NCBI RefSeq assembly: GCF_900109705.1
Contig: NZ_FOAI01000002.1
Span: forward strand, 124,001 to 188,000
DNA: 64,000 nt
From: Roseivivax marinus
GTDB taxonomy: Bacteria; Pseudomonadota; Alphaproteobacteria; Rhodobacterales; Rhodobacteraceae
Direction of reading: 5' to 3'
Position 1 is the stretch's first letter. The number at the start of each line of letters is the position of its first letter. A program made the position numbers and the translations under genes. Positions 27,322 through 36,150 of the stretch are shown piece by piece. The notes beneath the pieces were generated by a model. The model had not been told where the DNA came from. It did no database searches and was given only the letters and a program-made list of their open reading frames with translations.

Positions 27322-27681
27322 TCAGGCCCGGGTGCCGGAGTTGTCGAGGATCGCGAGGACCTCGTCCTTGCCACGGTCGCGCTCGGCCTGCGTGCGCTTG
27401 AGCTCGCGCTCGAGCTTGCGGGCCTCGGCGTCCTTCCGGGCGGCGCGCGCGCGGTGCTTGTATTCGCGCAGCCACTCCCAGACGAAGCCGATCAGCAGGC
27501 CGGCGACGATGCCGAGGAAGATCACAAGGAAGAGCGGCAGATCGCCTTCCCACTGGAACCCCAGCAGCGTTGCGACGTCGGGCGGCAGAAGACGCAGTGT
27601 CACGGAGCCGAGATTCGCCAGCGCCACGCAGACGAGGAGCGCCGCGAGCACGGCGAGGAATGCGTATCTGATGTAGCGCAT
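27322..27681 (-). CDS. LapA-domain (DUF1049) inner-membrane protein
   Basis: A 119-residue protein with two membrane segments (about 5-26 and 49-70) and a basic, coiled-coil-prone cytoplasmic tail (about 75-110, with [20 protein letters not shown] in pieces). This is the LapA domain layout; in E. coli LapA/LapB regulate lipopolysaccharide synthesis. It starts five bases after the ihfB stop, so the two are surely co-transcribed. Confidence 0.88.
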   Translation of the reverse strand: MRYIRYAFLAVLAALLVCVALANLGSVTLRLLPPDVATLLGFQWEGDLPLFLVIFLGIVAGLLIGFVWEWLREYKHRARAARKDAEARKLERELKRTQAERDRGKDEVLAILDNSGTRA

Positions 27682-27686
27682 GGGGG

Positions 27687-27971
27687 TCAGGCCTTTCCGT
27701 TCAGTCGGTCGCGCAGAAGCTTTCCGGCCTTGAAGAAGGGCACGTGTTTTTCTTCCACGTCAACCGCTTCTCCGGTGCGGGGGTTGCGACCCACCCGCGC
27801 ATCTCTCTTCTTCACCGAGAACGCCCCGAAGCCGCGCAATTCGACCCGGTCGCCGCGCGACATCGCGCCGATGATCTCTTCGAAGATCGTGTTCACGATA
27901 CGCTCCACGTCCCGCTGGTAGAGATGCGGGTTCTCATCGGCGATCTTCTGAATCAATTCGGACCGGATCAC
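27687..27971 (-). CDS. ihfB: Integration host factor subunit beta
   Basis: A 94-residue HU/IHF-family DNA-bending protein. The beta arm contains GRNPRTGE with the proline that intercalates into DNA, and the N-terminus [12 protein letters not shown] is typical of IHF-beta. The start codon is GTG (27971) preceded by a GGGAGGGG stretch. It follows rpsA, the usual order, but has its own recognisable promoter (28022-28050) beyond a terminator. The alpha partner is not in this window. Confidence 0.94.
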   Translation of the reverse strand: MIRSELIQKIADENPHLYQRDVERIVNTIFEEIIGAMSRGDRVELRGFGAFSVKKRDARVGRNPRTGEAVDVEEKHVPFFKAGKLLRDRLNGKA

Positions 27972-28021
27972 GGTGGCCCCTCCCTCGACGCCCCCGGCTG
28001 TGTCGCCGGATGTTGACCGGG

Positions 28022-28050
28022 AGTATAGCCAGACGAAGGCCCGACGGAAA
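28022..28050 (-). promoter_or_regulatory. Promoter of ihfB
   Basis: On the minus strand a -10 TATACT (28027-28022) is preceded by a 17-base spacer and TTTCCG (28050-28045). Transcription would begin about 45 bases before the GTG start. The strong -10 and its place beyond the rpsA terminator support independent ihfB expression. Confidence 0.6.
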
Positions 28051-28249
28051 CCGAAAGGATGCAGGTAAAGGTTTGTCGGGCAAGGATTCGGCGCCCCGAA
28101 CCCGGTTGAACGGCTCTTTCGCGCCCGGTGGCGGCTGTCGGGAGCGATGCCGGTGCGCTGCGCCCAAGGCCCCGCGTTGGCCGTACTGCATGATTCGGAC
28201 GCCCGCAGCGGATGCGCCCTGCCGCTGCCTTCCGCACCCGTCCCGAAAC

Positions 28250-28283
28250 GAGAAACGGCCCCGCCCGAGAGGGGGCGGAGCCG
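28250..28283 (-). terminator. Intrinsic terminator after rpsA
   Basis: Arms 28257-28266 and 28273-28282 pair over 10 bp with one G-T. On the minus strand the hairpin is followed by GTTTC and a second T-rich patch. It lies 36 bases past the rpsA stop. Confidence 0.7.
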
Positions 28284-28318
28284 TCCGTGGATGTTTCATG
28301 CCCCGCAGGGCAGGCAGA

Positions 28319-29998
28319 TCACTCGTCGTCGCGGTTCAGCGCTGCGCCGAGGATGTCGCCGAGCGACGCGCCGGAGTCGGAGGAGCCGTACTGCTCGACC
28401 GCTTCCTTCTCTTCGGCGATCTCGCGGGCCTTGATCGACAGGCCGAGGCGACGCGACTTCATGTCCACGTTGGTCACGCGCACGTCGATCTTGTCGCCAA
28501 CCGAGAACCGCTCGGGGCGCTGCTCGGCACGGTCGCGCGACAGGTCGGAGCGGCGGATGAAGGACTTCATGCCCTCGTGCTCCACCTCGATGCCGCCGTC
28601 CTCGATCGCGGTGACCTCGACGGTCACGATCGAGCCGCGCTTGATGCCACCGGCTGCCTCGGCGAACTTGTCGCCGCCCAGCGCCTTGATGGAGAGCGAG
28701 ATGCGCTCCTTCTCGACGTCGGTATCCTGAACCACGGCCTGGACGACGTCGCCCTTGCGGTAGTTCTGGATGGCATCCTCGCCACGCTCGTCCCAGCTGA
28801 GGTCCGAGAGGTGGACCATGCCGTCGATGTCGCCCTCGAGGCCGATGAACAGACCGAACTCGGTGATGTTCTTGACCTCGCCCTCGACCTCGGTGCCCGG
28901 GGGGAACTGCTCGTTGAACACTTCCCACGGGTTGCGCTGGGTCTGCTTGAGACCGAGCGACACGCGGCGCTTGGCCTGGTCGATCTCGAGGACCATGACC
29001 TCGACCTCCTGGGAGGTGGACACGATCTTGCCGGGATGGACGTTCTTCTTGGTCCACGACATCTCGGACACGTGCACGAGGCCCTCGACCCCCGGCTCCA
29101 GCTCCACGAAGGCGCCGTAGTCGGTGATGTTGGTGACCCGGCCGGTGTGCACCGACGACATCGGGTACTTGGCCGCCACCAGATCCCACGGATCTTCCTG
29201 CAGCTGCTTCATGCCGAGGCTGATGCGGTGGGTCTCGCGGTTGATCTTGATGACCTGAACCTTGACCGTCTCGCCGATCGACAGGATCTCGGACGGGTGG
29301 TTGACCCGGCGCCATGCCATGTCGGTGACGTGCAGCAGGCCGTCGACGCCCCCGAGGTCGACGAATGCGCCGTACTCGGTGATGTTCTTGACCACACCGT
29401 CGACCGCCTGGCCCTCTTCGAGGTTGGCGATGACTTCGGCACGCTGCTCTGCGCGGCTCTCCTCGAGGATCGCGCGGCGCGACACGACGATGTTGCCGCG
29501 GCGGCGGTCCATCTTGAGGATCTGGAACGGCTGCTTGAGGCCCATGAGGGGGCCTGCGTCGCGCACGGGGCGCACGTCGACCTGCGAACCGGGCAGGAAT
29601 GCCACGGCGCCGCCGAGGTCGACGGTGAAGCCGCCCTTGACGCGGCCGAAGATGGCGCCTTCGACGCGCGCGTCGTCGGCATAGGCCTTCTCCAGGCGGT
29701 CCCAGGCTTCCTCGCGGCGGGCCATGTCACGGCTGATGACGGCCTCGCCACGTGCGTTCTCGGCAGCGCGGAGGTAGACTTCGACCTCGTCGCCGACGGT
29801 GATGCCCGAGTCCTCGCCGGGGTTGGCGAATTCCTTGAGATCGACGCGGCCTTCCATCTTGTAGCCGACGTCGATGATGGCCTGGCCCGCCTCGACGGCG
29901 ATGACCTTGCCCTTGACGACAGTGCCCTCGTCGGGCGTGTCCATTTCGAGACTTTCGTTAAGGAGGGCCTCGAATTCCTCCATGGATGCGTTCGGCAT
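28319..29998 (-). CDS. rpsA: 30S ribosomal protein S1
   Basis: A 559-residue protein of six S1 RNA-binding domains that binds mRNA for 30S initiation. Repeated motifs such as GAFVDLGGVDGLLHVTDMAW and GAFVELEPGVEGLVHVSEMSW recur at about 85-residue intervals, and the length matches the six-domain form. The ATG at 29998 begins the conserved MEEFEALLNESL region; the longer open frame is not S1-like. AAGGA lies 13 bases upstream, a poor spacing that fits the unusual, autoregulated leaders of rpsA in other bacteria. A promoter at 30158-30186 gives a leader of about 150 bases. Confidence 0.95.
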   Translation of the reverse strand: MPNASMEEFEALLNESLEMDTPDEGTVVKGKVIAVEAGQAIIDVGYKMEGRVDLKEFANPGEDSGITVGDEVEVYLRAAENARGEAVISRDMARREEAWDRLEKAYADDARVEGAIFGRVKGGFTVDLGGAVAFLPGSQVDVRPVRDAGPLMGLKQPFQILKMDRRRGNIVVSRRAILEESRAEQRAEVIANLEEGQAVDGVVKNITEYGAFVDLGGVDGLLHVTDMAWRRVNHPSEILSIGETVKVQVIKINRETHRISLGMKQLQEDPWDLVAAKYPMSSVHTGRVTNITDYGAFVELEPGVEGLVHVSEMSWTKKNVHPGKIVSTSQEVEVMVLEIDQAKRRVSLGLKQTQRNPWEVFNEQFPPGTEVEGEVKNITEFGLFIGLEGDIDGMVHLSDLSWDERGEDAIQNYRKGDVVQAVVQDTDVEKERISLSIKALGGDKFAEAAGGIKRGSIVTVEVTAIEDGGIEVEHEGMKSFIRRSDLSRDRAEQRPERFSVGDKIDVRVTNVDMKSRRLGLSIKAREIAEEKEAVEQYGSSDSGASLGDILGAALNRDDE

Positions 29999-30157
29999 AT
30001 GTGGTTCGTTTTCCTTTACACGACGTTTTTCCGGCCGGGCGGTTGTCTCCGCCGGTCTTGGGTTGGTCAGATGGCGTCCGCATACGCGAAAGAGGGCCGG
30101 TGAAGTCCGACCCTGCTCATCCTCGTCCACGGCGGTTTCGCTCTGGTTGACGCGGGC

Positions 30158-30186
30158 CTGATACGGATTCGAAGCGCGTTTGGCAA
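30158..30186 (-). promoter_or_regulatory. Promoter of rpsA
   Basis: TTGCCA (30186-30181) and TATCAG (30163-30158) on the minus strand are separated by exactly 17 bases. No better pair is seen between this point and the rpsA start, so rpsA seems to be transcribed apart from cmk. Confidence 0.55.
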
Positions 30187-30250
30187 GCCCGGAGGCCTGG
30201 CCAGCCGGCGTTTACCCGGGCGTAAGAGATCGGCGGGTAAGGAGCCAGCC

Positions 30251-30559
30251 ATGTGGCACGGCATCCGAGATTTCTGCCTTCTGGCGATTCCCTGTATCGC
30301 GGCGCTGGCCGCGCCTTTCGCGGGCGTCGCTGGTGCGGCACCTGTCGCCGGCGCGCCGGTCCTCGTGATCGCCGGCGATCCGGTGGCGGTGGTGGCTGCG
30401 GCAGACGGGCGGCCCGTCGGTCCTGTTGCAGCGCCCCTGGCTGTCGTGGCCGCCGGGGACGGCGACTTTGCCCGCAGGCTTCGGAACGCGGGCGCCTGGC
30501 ACGTCACCTCGGCCGCGTGGCTGGCCTCACTCTGCCTGATTTCGGGAACAACACGATGA
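30251..30559 (+). CDS. Small exported or membrane-anchored protein of unknown function
   Basis: A 102-residue protein I do not recognise. Residues 8-30 are a hydrophobic, Ala-rich segment that could be a signal peptide or membrane anchor. The rest holds [31 protein letters not shown] in two similar beta-rich halves, then [29 protein letters not shown] seven bases before the ATG is a strong ribosome binding site. The stop overlaps the start of the chemoreceptor gene in an ATGA, so the two are translationally coupled and probably work together, perhaps as an accessory sensor part (inference). Confidence 0.75.
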   Translation: MWHGIRDFCLLAIPCIAALAAPFAGVAGAAPVAGAPVLVIAGDPVAVVAAADGRPVGPVAAPLAVVAAGDGDFARRLRNAGAWHVTSAAWLASLCLISGTTR

Positions 30560-32280
30560 CAACGACTGACCTGATAACGGCGGGGGCCGTCAACGCGCCC
30601 CGCGTGGAACGCAACGCGCTCTCGACCCTTGCGGGGGTCAACGCTGCCTTCGTCCCGGCTGTCGGCCTGACCGCTTGGGCCACAGGCAACCCGCTGCTGT
30701 TTGCGCCGCTGCTGTCGGCGGTATTCGCGCTCTGCGCGCTCGGGGCACGCAGCGCGCGCGGGGGCTCCGCGCCGGTGGTCATGGCGCTGGCCAGCGTGGG
30801 ACAGCCGATCGCGCTCACGGCGGCGCTCGCCGGACATCCGTGGCAGATCGACAGCCACATGCTCTTCTTCGCCGTGCTTGCGGGGCTCATCATGCTGCGC
30901 AGCGTGCCCGCGGTGCTCGCGGCGACGGGGCTCGTGGCGGCCCACCACCTGCTGCTTACCCTGTTCCTGCCGACGCTGGTCTATCCCAGCTTCGATCTCG
31001 CCGAGAACCTCGCGCGCACGGCGATGCATGCGGTGATCGTGCTCGGAGAGACCGCCGCCGTAATCTACGCCATCGGCCGGCAGCAGAGCCTTCTGGACGA
31101 GAATTCCGCGCAGGTCAGCCAGATGCAGCGCATCACGTCCGAGGCCGAAAGCGCGCGCGATGCCGCGCTCGCCGCGGGAAAGGACGCGGAAGCGCAAAAG
31201 GAAGAGGCCGAGACCATGCGAAAGCGATCGGAAGCCGCCTTGTCCCAGATCGAGAAGGAGCGTGCTCTCGCCGCGGACGCCGATGCCCGCGCCAGGGCGT
31301 TGGAATCCGAGACCCGGACGGCAGAAGATCGGCAGCGCGAGAGGCAGCGCGAGGTGATGCAGCATCTCGGCCGGGGGCTGAAGGCGCTCTCGGAAGGCAA
31401 CCTGACCTTCCGCCTGACGGATGCATTCCCCGCCGACTACGAAGACGTTCGCACCCACTTCAATGGCGCGATGGATGCCATCGACGCGGCCGTCGCGCAG
31501 GTTTCCTCGCGCGCCGAAAGCATGCTCGAAGAGGTGCGCGGCCTGCGCAGCACCGCAGCCGACCTTTCGGACCGCTCCAAGCGCCAGTCTCACAGCCTCG
31601 AAAGCAGCGCGGGCTCTCTCAAGGAGGTGACCGACATCGTTCAGTCCACGGCCACTGGCGCCGCCGAGGCGTCGAAATCTTCGGCCGGGGCGCGCGAAAG
31701 CGTCGAGGAAAGTGGTCGCGTCGTCGCCCGCAGCTCCGAGGCGATGACGGCGATCAACGACTCGGCACAGGAGATCAACAAGATCATCGACGTGATCGAT
31801 CAAATTGCCTTCCAGACGAACCTGCTCGCCCTAAATGCGGGGGTGGAGGCCGCCCGCGCAGGCGAGGCCGGCCGCGGTTTCGCGGTCGTGGCCACGGAGG
31901 TCCGAGAACTGGCGCAGCGGTCGTCGGACGCGGCACGCAACATCAGCGAGCTCATCTCCAAAAGCCAGGCGCATGTGGACGACGGCGTCCGCAACGTGGG
32001 CGAAACCGTCGCCTCCCTGCAAACCGTGGTCGACGCTGTCGTCGATATTTCCGGGCGCATCGATGCGATCGCCGCATCGGCAACGGAACAGGCGTCGGGC
32101 CTGGGCGAAATCAACCGCGCCGTCTCCGAGTTGGACGCCGACACGCGCCGCACCACGAGCCTGTCGAGCGACGCGTCCCGCGCTGCCGACACGCTCGCCG
32201 AAAGCGCTGCCGAGATGAAGCGTTTGACCTCGCGGTTCCGGCATTCCAGCGAGAGAGCCGCGCGTTCGGTCGCTGCATGA
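30556..32280 (+). CDS. Methyl-accepting chemotaxis protein with polytopic N-terminus
   Basis: A 574-residue chemoreceptor. Instead of a periplasmic ligand domain, residues 21-172 form about six membrane segments. A long Ala/Glu/Arg coiled coil (about 180-268) leads to a HAMP-like segment ([14 protein letters not shown] near 274-287), and then to the signalling domain. The highly conserved hairpin tip [26 protein letters not shown] in pieces spans about 417-442. No C-terminal CheR-tether pentapeptide is visible. No other chemotaxis or flagellar gene is in the window. It is translationally coupled to the small protein upstream. A membrane-sensing input is an inference. Confidence 0.92.
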   Translation: MTTTDLITAGAVNAPRVERNALSTLAGVNAAFVPAVGLTAWATGNPLLFAPLLSAVFALCALGARSARGGSAPVVMALASVGQPIALTAALAGHPWQIDSHMLFFAVLAGLIMLRSVPAVLAATGLVAAHHLLLTLFLPTLVYPSFDLAENLARTAMHAVIVLGETAAVIYAIGRQQSLLDENSAQVSQMQRITSEAESARDAALAAGKDAEAQKEEAETMRKRSEAALSQIEKERALAADADARARALESETRTAEDRQRERQREVMQHLGRGLKALSEGNLTFRLTDAFPADYEDVRTHFNGAMDAIDAAVAQVSSRAESMLEEVRGLRSTAADLSDRSKRQSHSLESSAGSLKEVTDIVQSTATGAAEASKSSAGARESVEESGRVVARSSEAMTAINDSAQEINKIIDVIDQIAFQTNLLALNAGVEAARAGEAGRGFAVVATEVRELAQRSSDAARNISELISKSQAHVDDGVRNVGETVASLQTVVDAVVDISGRIDAIAASATEQASGLGEINRAVSELDADTRRTTSLSSDASRAADTLAESAAEMKRLTSRFRHSSERAARSVAA

Positions 32281-32455
32281 CAGAGCGGCCCCTTGATTCG
32301 GATACCCCCAGGTCCAGCGCCGGCGCCAGGCCAAATGGTTTCCCGATCAGGTTTCCGCGCTTCAAAGCGAGAGGCGCGGGGCAGCATTCCTTTGCGATGC
32401 AAGTGCTCTTTCGAGGGCACCCCAAAACAATGACGCGCCTGCGCGCCCTGACACG

Positions 32456-32485
32456 AAAAAAGGGCGGTGTCTTGCGACACCGCCC
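32456..32485 (-). terminator. Intrinsic terminator after the DUF4168 gene
   Basis: A perfect 10-bp stem (32462-32471 with 32476-32485) and a four-base loop are followed on the minus strand by six T residues (32461-32456). It lies 27 bases past the stop codon of the DUF4168 gene and is one of the clearest terminators in the window. Confidence 0.88.
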
Positions 32486-32512
32486 CACGCCCGAATAATT
32501 GGCTCGGCTGGC

Positions 32513-33010
32513 TCAGCCGGCGTTTTCGCTCTGCATTTCCTGCAGACGCTGCGCGATGCGCTGGTTCAGGTCCTCATCCATCGACGCTGCACGGTTAATG
32601 GCCATGTAGTCTTCCATGGTCAGCCCCTCGACCTCTTCGATCGCGGTGCGCATCTCGGTGTTGGCCTCCTCGATCAGCGCCTGCTGCTCGGCCTCGTCCT
32701 CGACGCCCTGCAGCTGCGATGCGTACTGATCACGGATCTCGGTGACGTCCATGACTGCCGTCGCGAATGCCTCGATCTGGCTGTCCTCGAAGACCGGGGT
32801 TTCGGTCTCGGATTGCGCGTTGGCCTGCGGGGCTGCCGCATCGTCGCCCGACTGCATCGACTGATCGTCCGACTGCATGGTCTGGTCGCCCGACTGCATC
32901 GTCTGATCGCTTGTGTCCGGAGTCGCTTCCTGCGCCGCGACGAAGCTTGCCGGTGCGGCCGCGAGGGCGAGCGCCAGCGTGGCGGCGGTGAACGTACGGT
33001 TGCGAGCCAT
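32513..33010 (-). CDS. Exported DUF4168 domain protein with heptapeptide repeats
   Basis: A 165-residue exported protein. Residues 1-26 are a signal peptide (VAAQE). Residues 35-55 are three near-identical seven-residue repeats (DQTMQSG, DQTMQSD, DQSMQSG), then an Ala/Gln/Glu linker. Residues about 75-160 match DUF4168, a helical domain of unknown function (IEAFATAVMDVTEI, later MEDYMAINRAASMDEDLNQRI). The ATG at 33010 is preceded by AGGAGC. A terminator follows at 32456-32485, so it is monocistronic. It separates cmk-aroA from rpsA. Confidence 0.82.
   Translation of the reverse strand: MARNRTFTAATLALALAAAPASFVAAQEATPDTSDQTMQSGDQTMQSDDQSMQSGDDAAAPQANAQSETETPVFEDSQIEAFATAVMDVTEIRDQYASQLQGVEDEAEQQALIEEANTEMRTAIEEVEGLTMEDYMAINRAASMDEDLNQRIAQRLQEMQSENAG
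32844..32906 (-). repeat. 21-bp tandem repeat inside the DUF4168 gene
   Basis: Three adjacent 21-base units (32844-32864, 32865-32885, 32886-32906) differ at only a few positions and encode the heptapeptide repeat. Such in-frame repeats can vary in copy number between strains. Confidence 0.85.
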
Positions 33011-33307
33011 GTGAGCTCCTTTCGGTTCTCGTCTCTGCCGCGACGCGGTCATCGCGTCCGGTCGAGGCATACATGGGGAGCGTGCCGCACCGCGCAAACC
33101 CGGGCCTGGAAGGTAAGCGAAATCTTGCGTTTACCCCGCGTCGAGCGGGCGGCGATCCGCGCGGGTCGAATGGCTTTCAGGCCGACCGAGCCGCGATCGC
33201 GGCAAACGCCCGTGCGCGCACACCACGGGCGATGCGCGCTCGCACCCTTGCGGAACGAGGCAATTCGGAAACAGCGCCTTCGAACCGAGGGACGAAGTCT
33301 TGCCCGG
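33011..33307. other. Intergenic region between the DUF4168 gene and cmk
   Basis: No gene is supported in these 297 bp. It contains an inverted repeat with GGTAA and TTACC arms at about 33111-33134. This would lie in the promoter region of the DUF4168 gene and resembles dyads upstream of 30251 and 46340. Confidence 0.45.
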
Positions 33308-33919
33308 TCAGTCCGCCCGCGCGCCTTCCACGAGGGCGATCGCCGCCGCCACGGATTCCTCGAGCGTCAGCGCGCTGGTGTCGAGAACCTCGGCATCGTC
33401 CGCCGCCTTCAGAGGCGCGTCGGCGCGCCCCATGTCGCGCGCATCGCGGGCGCGGATATCGTCGAGGACCGCGGCCAACGTGGTGTCATGCCCATCGCCG
33501 ATCAGTTCGCGGAAACGGCGCTCGGCGCGGACCTCGGCCGTGGCCGTGACGAAGAGCTTGGCCTCGGCCTCTGGGCAGATCACGGTGCCGATGTCGCGTC
33601 CGTCGAGGACCGCGCCACCCGACCGGCGTGCGAACGCCCGCTGAAAATCGAGAAGCGCCGCGCGCACCTCCGGTATCGCCCCGACCTTGGAGGCCGCGAC
33701 ACCCACCTCGGCGGTGCGCAGTCCCGGGACGTCGAGATCGTCGGCCCGAAGCGCCTGCGCCACGGCGATGGGCTCTTCCCCTTGCATCATCCGCGCTCCG
33801 ACCGCCCGGTAAAGCAGCCCGGTGTCGAGGTGCGCGAGGCCGAAGTGTTCGGCCAGCCGCCGCGCCACGCTGCCTTTGCCAGAGGCTGCCGGTCCGTCGA
33901 TCGCGATCGTGAAGGCCAT
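33308..33919 (-). CDS. cmk: Cytidylate kinase
   Basis: Phosphorylates CMP and dCMP with ATP. The 203-residue P-loop kinase opens [23 protein letters not shown] and contains [11 protein letters not shown] and the [13 protein letters not shown] block typical of CMP kinases. The ATG at 33919 was chosen; an in-frame GTG at 33928, which overlaps the aroA stop, is an alternative and would add three residues. It follows aroA directly, a conserved pair. RpsA, the usual next gene, is about 3.3 kb away. Confidence 0.94.
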   Translation of the reverse strand: MAFTIAIDGPAASGKGSVARRLAEHFGLAHLDTGLLYRAVGARMMQGEEPIAVAQALRADDLDVPGLRTAEVGVAASKVGAIPEVRAALLDFQRAFARRSGGAVLDGRDIGTVICPEAEAKLFVTATAEVRAERRFRELIGDGHDTTLAAVLDDIRARDARDMGRADAPLKAADDAEVLDTSALTLEESVAAAIALVEGARAD

Positions 33920-33924
33920 TCCGC

Positions 33925-35274
33925 TCACCCTTCGTTGCGTTGGATCTGCGCACCAAGCGCCGCCATCAGCGGCTCGAAGATCGGGAAGGACGTGGCGATG
34001 GGGCCACCGTCATCCACCGACATACCGCGCTGCGCCGCCATACCGAGCACGAGGAAAGACATGGCGATGCGATGGTCGAGCCGGCTTTCCACGGTCACAC
34101 CGCCCGGCACGCCACCCTGGCCGCGACCGGTCACCGCCCACCAGTCCTCGCCCTCCTGGACCTCGACGCCGGCGGCGCGGAGACCCTGCGCCATGGCGTC
34201 GATCCGGTCGCTTTCCTTGACCCGAAGCTCCTTCACGCCGGTCATCAGCGTGCGTCCCTCGGCGCAGGCCGCCACGGCCGACAGGACGGGATACTCGTCG
34301 ATCATCGACGCCGCGCGCTCGGGCGGCACCTCGATGCCGCGCAGGTCGGGCGAGAAACGCGCGCGCAGGTCGGCGACGGGCTCACCGCCCTCCTCGCGCT
34401 CGTTCTCGTATGTCAGGTCGGCGCCCATCTCGCGCAGCGTGGTGAAAAGGCCGGCGCGGGTCGGGTTCAGCCCGATGTTCGGGACCAGCACGTCCGAGCC
34501 CTCGACGATCAGCGCGGCGCAGACCGGAAAGGCCGCCGAGGACGGGTCGCGCGGCACCGCGATGCTCTGCGGGCGCAGCTCGGGCTGGCCGGTCAACGTG
34601 ATGACCCGACCCTCGCGCGTATCCTCGGTGACGACCTGCGCGCCGAACCCCGCGAGCATCCGCTCGGAGTGGTCGCGCGTCGCCTCGCGTTCGATCACCA
34701 CGGTCTCGCCCGGCGCGCCGAGGCCCGCGAGCAGGACCGCGGACTTCACCTGCGCCGAGGGCACCGGGGTCGCGTATCGCACCGGGACGGGTTCGGACGC
34801 ACCGACGATGGTCATCGGCAGGCGCCCACCCGAGCGGCCGACGGCACGGGCGCCGAAGAGCGCGAGCGGATCGGTCACCCGCGCCATCGGGCGACGGTTG
34901 AGCGAGGCATCCCCGGTGAAGGTCGCGGTGATCGGTGTCGTGGCCATAGCGCCCATGATCAGGCGGACGCCGGTGCCCGAATTGCCGCAGTCGATGACGG
35001 TTTCGGGTTCGGCAAAGCCGCCCACGCCGACACCGTGGATGTGCCAGGTGTCGCCGCGCGTCTCGATCTCGGCGCCGAACGCCTGCATCGCCTTGGCGGT
35101 GTCGAGCACATCCTGCCCCTCTAGCAGGCCGGTCACGGTGGTCTCTCCCACCGCCAGCGCGCCCAGGATCAGCGCACGGTGCGAGATCGACTTGTCGCCG
35201 GGCACCTCGGCCGTGCCGGTCAGCGGGCCGGCGCGGTGGGCGGTCATGGGGATCGGCGTGCCGTGGCTCGACAT
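33925..35274 (-). CDS. aroA: 3-phosphoshikimate 1-carboxyvinyltransferase (EPSP synthase, class II type)
   Basis: Joins phosphoenolpyruvate and shikimate-3-phosphate in aromatic amino acid synthesis. The 449-residue protein carries the motifs used to define class II EPSP synthases: GDKS near the N-terminus, SAQVK, RDHSE and NPTR. Around the PEP site it reads GNSGTG rather than the NAGTAMRPL of class I. Other conserved pieces are [18 protein letters not shown] and LRVKESDR. Class II enzymes are commonly glyphosate-tolerant, but sensitivity here is not shown. It is coupled to cmk downstream. Confidence 0.95.
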   Translation of the reverse strand: MSSHGTPIPMTAHRAGPLTGTAEVPGDKSISHRALILGALAVGETTVTGLLEGQDVLDTAKAMQAFGAEIETRGDTWHIHGVGVGGFAEPETVIDCGNSGTGVRLIMGAMATTPITATFTGDASLNRRPMARVTDPLALFGARAVGRSGGRLPMTIVGASEPVPVRYATPVPSAQVKSAVLLAGLGAPGETVVIEREATRDHSERMLAGFGAQVVTEDTREGRVITLTGQPELRPQSIAVPRDPSSAAFPVCAALIVEGSDVLVPNIGLNPTRAGLFTTLREMGADLTYENEREEGGEPVADLRARFSPDLRGIEVPPERAASMIDEYPVLSAVAACAEGRTLMTGVKELRVKESDRIDAMAQGLRAAGVEVQEGEDWWAVTGRGQGGVPGGVTVESRLDHRIAMSFLVLGMAAQRGMSVDDGGPIATSFPIFEPLMAALGAQIQRNEG

Positions 35275-35378
35275 TCTGGCGTGCTCCGCAGGGTCAGGTC
35301 ACCGGGTGTTAGCAAGCACTGCGGCCGGGGTCCATCGTGGCCGCGCCGCCGCGACCGGGCGTGGCAGGCGCGCCGCGC

Positions 35379-36092
35379 TCAGGCCCGGCGAAAGGCGAGG
35401 TAGTGCGGCGTGCGTCCCTCGCGAAGGGCCTTCTGCTCGTAGCGGGTGGACAGCCAGCCCTCCCACGGCGTGCGCCAGTCGTCCGGCCCCTCGGCCAGCC
35501 ACTCGAAGCCCGCCTTGGGCACTTCGGTCAGAGTCTGGCGTACATAGTCGGGAATGTCGGTGGCGACGCGGAACGGCGCGCCCGGCTTCAGCGCGCGGTG
35601 GAGCGGCGCGAGATGCTCCTCGGTCACGAAGCGGCGGCGGTGATGGCGCGCCTTGGGCCACGGATCGGGATAAAGAAGATAGGCGGCCGACAGGCTCTCG
35701 GGCGGGAGCACATCGAACAGGTCGCGGACGTCGCCGGGATGGATGCGGACGTTATCGGCCGCGCTGTCGCGCAGCTTGCCAAGCAACATGGCGACGCCGT
35801 TGATGTAGGGCTCGCACCCGATGAAGGCGCGGTCAGGAGAACCCTCGGCCATGTGGACAAGATGCTCTCCCCCGCCGAAGCCGACCTCCAGCACCACCTC
35901 GCGCTCGCCAAAAAGGTCGACGAGATCGAGAGGCGCGCGATCGGGGTTCGCGTCCCAGTCCACACCCGCCAGCGACAGCCGGGGCAGGTCCTCGTCGAGA
36001 TAGCGCTCCTGCGCCGGGCGCAGGGCCTTGCCCTTGAGCCGTCCGTAGAAGTTGCGCCAGGGCGCACCGCTCTGATGTCGCGTGTCGGTCAT
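35379..36092 (-). CDS. trmB: tRNA (guanosine(46)-N7)-methyltransferase
   Basis: Methylates G46 in the variable loop of tRNAs. The 237-residue Rossmann protein shows the SAM site EVGFGGGEHL, FIGCEPYINGV, the DPWPKARHHRRRF catalytic block and ATDIPDY, all characteristic of TrmB. It lies upstream of aroA on the same strand with a 104-bp gap. Confidence 0.95.
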   Translation of the reverse strand: MTDTRHQSGAPWRNFYGRLKGKALRPAQERYLDEDLPRLSLAGVDWDANPDRAPLDLVDLFGEREVVLEVGFGGGEHLVHMAEGSPDRAFIGCEPYINGVAMLLGKLRDSAADNVRIHPGDVRDLFDVLPPESLSAAYLLYPDPWPKARHHRRRFVTEEHLAPLHRALKPGAPFRVATDIPDYVRQTLTEVPKAGFEWLAEGPDDWRTPWEGWLSTRYEQKALREGRTPHYLAFRRA

Positions 36093-36150
36093 GGCCGCGG
36101 CGGATAGCGCGCCGCGCGCGTCGTGGCAACAACGCGCGGTGCGCGGCCGG

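Noticed and set aside
32844-32906. Tandem 21-bp units as a CRISPR-like array
   Set aside because: Units are contiguous without spacers, in frame, and inside a protein-coding gene.
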